Assembly: GCA_945861295.1 (NCBI GenBank) | Contig: CAMAUF010000058.1 | Coordinates: 1-9,418 of the forward strand | From: a bacterium | GTDB taxonomy: Bacteria; Chloroflexota; Dehalococcoidia; Tepidiformales; Tepidiformaceae | DNA length: 9,418 nucleotides | Direction of reading: 5' to 3' | Shown here: positions 6,693 to 9,418 of the stretch, piece by piece | Numbering within the stretch: position 1 is the stretch's first letter | Layout of the letters: each line of letters opens with the position of its first letter | Notes under the pieces: model-generated | Told to the model about the DNA's origin: nothing | The model's database searches: none | The model's input: the letters and a program-made list of their open reading frames with translations, nothing else | Translations under genes and position numbers: made by a program

Positions 6693-7383
6693 CAGAAGAC
6701 GGGACTGGCGAAGGAGCGTCACGCCCTCCGGCTCCGGCCCAGGCTCCGGCGCTGCCTGAGACCATCGCGAGGCTCGGGGCGGAGATGGGCGACCGTTACT
6801 GGAAGCGGAAAGAGCTGTCGAACTCGCTCACAATCGGGTTCGCGGCCGCGGAGCATGCCCTGGCCGAGGCAACGCGCCTGGAATCGACCGACGCCCAGCA
6901 AGCAGCCACCCTTCGCGAAGCTGGCCGGAAACTGCTCTACAACTGTGCCTCTTTCAGTTGGCCGGGCTGGGATGAACCCGGCATCACGGTAGGCGCTCCC
7001 GAACTCGCCGCTGGACGGGCTGCGGCTGATCGCAACCTCGCGCTCACGCTTGGGCTGGCACGAGGGCCCCTGCCATTGAGCCGGGCGAACTGGATGGTCG
7101 GCGCCCACCTCCTCCTGCCGATTACGCCGGTGCACGAGCGCGGTTCGAAGAGGTCTCGCGCCAGGCGGACATCGCGGGCAACCGAGCCGAAGGGCTGCTC
7201 AGCGAGGGCTTCGCGAAGCTGACGGCCATCGTTGAAGCTGGAGACCCGATAGCCCGCGCCGCAGTGCATGAGATCGAGACGCAGCTGAGCGGTCTTCCGG
7301 GAGGGCCGGACTTCGTGCGCCAGATCGATACGGCTGGGCGAGTCTTTACGGGCGTGAACGGAGGCCGAGGCGCGGTGGGTTGA
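6689..7383 (+). pseudogene. TPR-like protein gene, broken by a one-base frameshift
   Basis: The first part reads from GTG 6689, which overlaps the P450 stop as GTGA, to about 7117: a Pro/Ala-rich start, then helical text including GDRYWKRKELSNSL and ASFSWPGWDEPGI. That frame then turns into Arg/Ser-rich noise ending at 7222. One frame over, from 7117, the text continues sensibly as ADYAGARARFEEVSRQADIAG and on to TGA 7381-7383. Inserting one base near 7109-7117 joins them as AHLLLADYAGARARFEEV, which looks like a tetratricopeptide helix pair, giving about 230 residues. There is no slippery heptamer at the junction, only CTCCTCCT, so a real deletion or an assembly error is likelier than programmed shifting. 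The function is unknown; TPR-like helices suggest protein binding. Coupling to the P450 implies they were expressed together. Confidence 0.7.
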
Positions 7384-7388
7384 TCCGC

Positions 7389-7484
7389 TGGTTCGCGGAG
7401 GGCAAGAACGACGTCCGCCACCATCCGAACTTCTGCCTGCGCGCGCTCCGTGAATTGCACATCGAGTTTGCGGGGCGAGGCTAG
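7389..7484 (+). pseudogene. Remnant of a second cytochrome P450 gene (C-terminal tail; direct repeat copy B)
   Basis: Reading from TGG 7389 to TAG 7482-7484 gives WFAEGKNDVRHHPNFC and continues LRALRELHIEFAGRG-stop, which matches the end of the intact P450 (from residue 394) except for F to V and the last few residues. Of 9 base differences in the 81 nt compared (7389-7469), 8 are synonymous, so both copies evolved as selected coding sequence before this one lost its body. No P450-like text is seen upstream of 7389 in this frame; the heme loop and ExxR are absent. It starts 6 nt after the stop of the broken TPR-like gene, suggesting a deletion that joined the two. It is non-functional on its own. 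Confidence 0.85.
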
Positions 7485-7520
7485 CCGTAGCCTCCGATGG
7501 AAGACCTTGCTGGTTTCGAC

Positions 7521-7526
7521 TATGAT
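7521..7526 (+). promoter_or_regulatory. Candidate -10 box of the toxin-antitoxin module (TATGAT)
   Basis: TATGAT, 5 of 6 bases of the TATAAT consensus, ends exactly 6 nt before ATG 7533. Transcription would start on the A of that codon (leaderless), which favours 7533 over the in-frame ATG 7497. No clear -35 is seen. Confidence 0.5.
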
Positions 7527-7532
7527 GCGGCT

Positions 7533-7817
7533 ATGCGCGGATCGGCAGTAGACCACGACAGCGCCACCGAAGTTGACCCGAGGATAGAAGCGATCCGCCG
7601 GCTCTGCCTGGGCGATGGGGTCCCCGACGCAGATTGGGAGCCCCCGGGGAGAGACATTGGTTTCCTCTTCGATGTATCGAACACTGGCAAGCTCTTGGCC
7701 CTTCTTGATGAGATCGAGGCGATCGACTATTCCGATACACGCCTCTGGCGCAAGCGCGAAGAGTTCAACCACCGGGTAAGCGAAGCCTGCCGGGAGGACT
7801 GCGCCGATGCTCCTTGA
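7533..7817 (+). CDS. Small unrecognised protein in antitoxin position upstream of a PIN toxin
   Basis: This is an acidic protein of 94 residues. I do not recognise a family. Visible parts are a short helix DPRIEAIRRLCLG, an Asp/Pro-rich stretch (DGVPDADWEPPGRD), the strand-like IGFLFDVSN, a helix GKLLALLDEIEAID, and a charged helix RLWRKREEFNHRVSEACRED. There is no ribbon-helix-helix, AbrB or helix-turn-helix signature of known VapB antitoxins. Its end overlaps the PIN gene by 11 nt and contains that gene's ribosome site, the usual coupling of antitoxin and toxin genes, so an antitoxin role is inferred from position. An in-frame ATG at 7497 would add 12 residues; 7533 is preferred because TATGAT sits at leaderless distance before it. 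The G+C content here looks lower than in the flanking genes. Confidence 0.6.
   Translation: MRGSAVDHDSATEVDPRIEAIRRLCLGDGVPDADWEPPGRDIGFLFDVSNTGKLLALLDEIEAIDYSDTRLWRKREEFNHRVSEACREDCADAP
7793..7797 (+). promoter_or_regulatory. Shine-Dalgarno site of the PIN toxin gene
   Basis: GGAGG lies 9 nt before ATG 7807, inside the end of the upstream small ORF. Translation of that ORF would pass over it, so toxin synthesis is probably coupled to it. Confidence 0.75.
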
Positions 7818-8238
7818 TGTGAATATCCTGTTGTATTGGCTGGATGTTCGCAGCCCGTTCTACCCACTCGCCCGACGGCTTCTTCACCAAGCGACGGCTC
7901 TTGGAGAGATGGTTGGCGTACCCTGGGTCACGACTTTAGGATTCCTTCGCATCGCCACCAATCGTCGCCTGGCAATCGCTACGCTCGAAACATCCCAGGC
8001 CGTCGACGCCGCGGAGCGGCTTCTGGGCCAACCGAACGTCTGGATCCCTCAGCCTGGGCCACAACACGTGCGCCTCTTGGGAGAACTCGCAGCCAAGTAC
8101 AACCTTTCGGGCGCGAGCCTCACTGATGCCCACCTTGCCGCGCTAGCGATTGAGCACAAACTTGCCGTCGTATCCTTCGATCGAGGATTTGATCGTTTCA
8201 ACGAGATTCGATGGTTCAACCCTGCCTCGACGACCTGA
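7807..8238 (+). CDS. vapC: VapC-family PIN-domain ribonuclease toxin
   Basis: This 143-residue single PIN domain has the length and order of VapC toxins, Mg-dependent RNases that cut tRNA or rRNA and stop translation. The first strand MLLDVNILLYWLD carries Asp4. PWVTTLGFLRIATNRR (39-54) matches the subfamily that, as I recall, has GFLR where others have an acidic residue. NLSGASLTDAHLAALAIEH (99-117) carries Asp107, and LAVVSFDRGFDRF (119-131) carries Asp125, with the typical DRxFxRF ending. The acidic metal site therefore looks intact. It overlaps the small upstream ORF by 11 nt. The first 54 bases are about half G+C by hand count, well below the neighbours, which suggests a transferred module. 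The target RNA cannot be read from sequence. Confidence 0.9.
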   Translation: MLLDVNILLYWLDVRSPFYPLARRLLHQATALGEMVGVPWVTTLGFLRIATNRRLAIATLETSQAVDAAERLLGQPNVWIPQPGPQHVRLLGELAAKYNLSGASLTDAHLAALAIEHKLAVVSFDRGFDRFNEIRWFNPASTT

Positions 8239-8265
8239 TACGCTGGCGCACACACCTACCACCTG

Positions 8266-8271
8266 AAGGAG
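8266..8271 (+). promoter_or_regulatory. Shine-Dalgarno site of the crotonase-family gene
   Basis: AAGGAG lies 11 nt before ATG 8283 and decides against the in-frame ATG at 8211, which would sit inside the PIN gene and add 24 residues unlike the family. Confidence 0.7.
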
Positions 8272-8282
8272 CCCACCCCAAC

Positions 8283-9065
8283 ATGTCCGACATCCTCACC
8301 CTTGAACGCGACGGCGCCGTCGCCATCGTCACCATGAATCGCCCGGAGGCGCTGAACGCGCTCAGCCCCGAACTGCTCGACGGCCTGGCCGCGATGACGA
8401 AGGAGCTGGCCGAAGACGACGCCGTCCGCTGCGTCGTCATCACCGGCACCGGGCGCGCGTTTTCGGCTGGCGGCGACGTCAAGGGCATGGCTGGCCGCGC
8501 GACCACCGGGACGGCTCGCCCCGGGTCCCTCCGCGACCAGGAAGAGACGAGCCGGCTCCTGTACGAGATGCCGAAGCCGACCATCGCCGCGATCAATGGC
8601 CATGCCGTCGGCGCCGGCCTGAGCATCGCGCTCTCCGCCGACATCCGCATCGCTTCGCACCAGGCCAAGCTCGGCACCGCCTTCGCGCGGGTCGGCTTCA
8701 GTGGCGACTTCGGCGGCACCTGGCTGCTGCAGCGGTTGGTTGGGCCTTCGAAGGCGAAGGAGATGTACTTCCTCGCCGACATCATCGGCGCGGAGCAGGC
8801 GCTGGCGATGGGGCTCGTGTCGAAGGTCGTCCCGCACGACACCTTGATGGACGAGACGCTGGCGCTGGCGCGACGCCTGGCCGATGGCCCAACCCTCGCG
8901 TACGGCCGCATGAAGCAGAACTTCGCGTTCGGCGCGACGAACACCTTCGCCGATTCGCTGTCCCAGGAAGCGCGCAACATGGAAGCGAGCCGCCACACCG
9001 AGGACCACAAGAACGCGGCCCGCGCCTTCGTCGAAAAGCGCGAACCGGCGTTCGTGGGCCGATAG
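8283..9065 (+). CDS. Enoyl-CoA hydratase/isomerase family protein, PaaG-like active site
   Basis: This 260-residue crotonase-superfamily enzyme has full length. The first oxyanion-hole block is RAFSAGGDVKGM (58-69); the second is INGHAVGAGLSIALSADIRIAS (positions 104-125). The two glutamates used by classical enoyl-CoA hydratases (rat Glu144 and Glu164) are replaced by Ser114 and Phe134 in my alignment. Instead the text GFSGDFGGTWLLQRL (138-152) puts Asp142 where PaaG-type isomerases carry their catalytic Asp (PDSGGTW). I therefore expect double-bond isomerisation of an enoyl-CoA, or a related step in aromatic or fatty acid catabolism, rather than ordinary hydration; this is inference. The C-terminal end (AFVEKREPAFVGR) is the usual family tail. 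It begins 44 nt after the PIN gene with its own ribosome site. Confidence 0.9.
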   Translation: MSDILTLERDGAVAIVTMNRPEALNALSPELLDGLAAMTKELAEDDAVRCVVITGTGRAFSAGGDVKGMAGRATTGTARPGSLRDQEETSRLLYEMPKPTIAAINGHAVGAGLSIALSADIRIASHQAKLGTAFARVGFSGDFGGTWLLQRLVGPSKAKEMYFLADIIGAEQALAMGLVSKVVPHDTLMDETLALARRLADGPTLAYGRMKQNFAFGATNTFADSLSQEARNMEASRHTEDHKNAARAFVEKREPAFVGR

Positions 9066-9089
9066 GCGGTCGATTTTCGCGAGGTTCGC

Positions 9090-9119
9090 CCCCGGTGCGG
9101 GCCGGAGCCCGCACCGGGG
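9090..9119. terminator. Perfect 13-bp hairpin between convergent genes
   Basis: The arms are 9090-9102 (CCCCGGTGCGGGC) and 9107-9119 (its exact reverse complement), with a 4-nt CGGA loop. It lies 24 nt after the crotonase stop and 13 nt after the stop of the minus-strand permease, so one structure could end transcription from both sides. Neither side has a U-tract, so it is not a classical intrinsic terminator; it may be a U-less terminator or a 3'-end stabiliser. Confidence 0.7.
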
Positions 9120-9132
9120 TGCCAAAGCGTGC

Positions 9133-9418
9133 CTACTCCTGAATATCCCGGCGCTGGAAGCGCCAGAACGCCAAGCCGGCGAAGAGCACGGTCCAGCTCG
9201 CGAGAATGACGGCGGCGCGCCAGCCTGGCGGGCCGCCGGTGGCCGCGATGAAGGGGCCGTTGCTTGCCCCGAATGTGCCGTTCGCGCCCATGATCGCGTC
9301 GATGTTTTCGCTGAACAGCCCCTTCGCGATCGTCGTCGGCCAACCGTCGGTGAGCGAAAGCAGACCGACGAAGATCGTTTCGCCAAAGAAGACCCCGAGC
9401 GAGGCGCCGACTGCTTGG
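9133..9418 (-). CDS. ABC-2-type transporter permease, C-terminal part, runs off the window
   Basis: The last 94 residues are visible, ending in VLFAGLAFWRFQRRDIQE at the TAG whose complement is 9133-9135. A hydrophobic helix ending in a Trp/Phe-Arg tail with RRDI is the usual C-terminus of ABC-2-type permeases and related ABC permease subunits (the membrane half of an ATP-driven exporter). Visible parts are a helix near the cut end (LGVFFGETIFVGLLSL), a long Gly/Asn-rich stretch outside the membrane (GANGTFGASNGPF), and the final helix (AAVILASWTVLFAGLAFW). The start, the remaining helices and any ATPase partner lie beyond base 9418. The substrate is unknown. It converges with the crotonase gene, with the hairpin between them. 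Confidence 0.8.
   Translation of the reverse strand, partial: QAVGASLGVFFGETIFVGLLSLTDGWPTTIAKGLFSENIDAIMGANGTFGASNGPFIAATGGPPGWRAAVILASWTVLFAGLAFWRFQRRDIQE

Noticed and set aside
7122..7772. 216-codon minus-strand frame across the decayed region.
   Set aside because: It contains no recognisable domain and runs antisense to the P450 remnant and the small ORF.
8216..9386. Two minus-strand frames of about 375 codons opposite the crotonase gene.
   Set aside because: They are low-complexity Arg/Ala/Ser text and shadows of a gene with complete family motifs.
1..9418. CRISPR arrays, tRNA or rRNA genes, transposases.
   Set aside because: I saw no regularly spaced repeats, no tRNA-like cloverleaf with a TTCRA-type arm, and no transposase or integrase motifs in any frame considered.

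Overview
The window is G+C-rich (roughly two thirds by eye) and densely coded on both strands. No single gene fixes the taxon. A HrcA/CIRCE-type operator at dnaJ, a cytochrome P450, an acyl-CoA enzyme and a CotH/VTC/DUF4956 cluster would fit a Chloroflexota- or Actinomycetota-like environmental bacterium; this is inference.

Layout. (1) 1-378, minus: 5' part of dnaJ, with a near-perfect CIRCE operator (382-408) just upstream of its start. (2) 478-966, plus: a DinB/YfiT-like putative metal-binding protein. (3) 1029-2387, plus: a 12-helix major facilitator drug-efflux-type transporter, convergent with (4) 2425-3762, minus: an exported, membrane-anchored CotH-family atypical kinase. (5) 3821-4555 and 4644-5306, plus: a VTC-domain (polyphosphate polymerase fold) protein and a DUF4956 membrane protein, divergent from cotH across only 58 bp. 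Together these three look like one functional module. (6) 5421-6692, plus: an intact cytochrome P450. It overlaps a TPR-like gene (6689-7383) that is broken by a one-base frameshift and is followed directly by a remnant of a second P450 (the last 27 conserved codons plus a short tail, 7389-7484). (7) 7533-8238, plus: a two-gene module of locally lower G+C, made of a small unrecognised ORF overlapping a VapC-family PIN toxin gene. (8) 8283-9065, plus: a crotonase-superfamily enzyme of PaaG-like active-site type. A perfect 13-bp hairpin at 9090-9119 separates it from (9) 9133-9418, minus: the C-terminal part of an ABC-2-type permease that runs off the window.

The most notable points are the CotH-VTC-DUF4956 module with a shared divergent promoter region; a probable toxin-antitoxin pair whose putative antitoxin has no recognisable DNA-binding domain; the P450 tail duplication with almost purely synonymous divergence, which marks a lost paralogue; the CIRCE element on dnaJ; and a repeated TAnnnT box placed 6-8 nt before the start codons of transcription-leading genes, which suggests leaderless mRNAs. 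Genes inside operons instead carry Shine-Dalgarno sequences.
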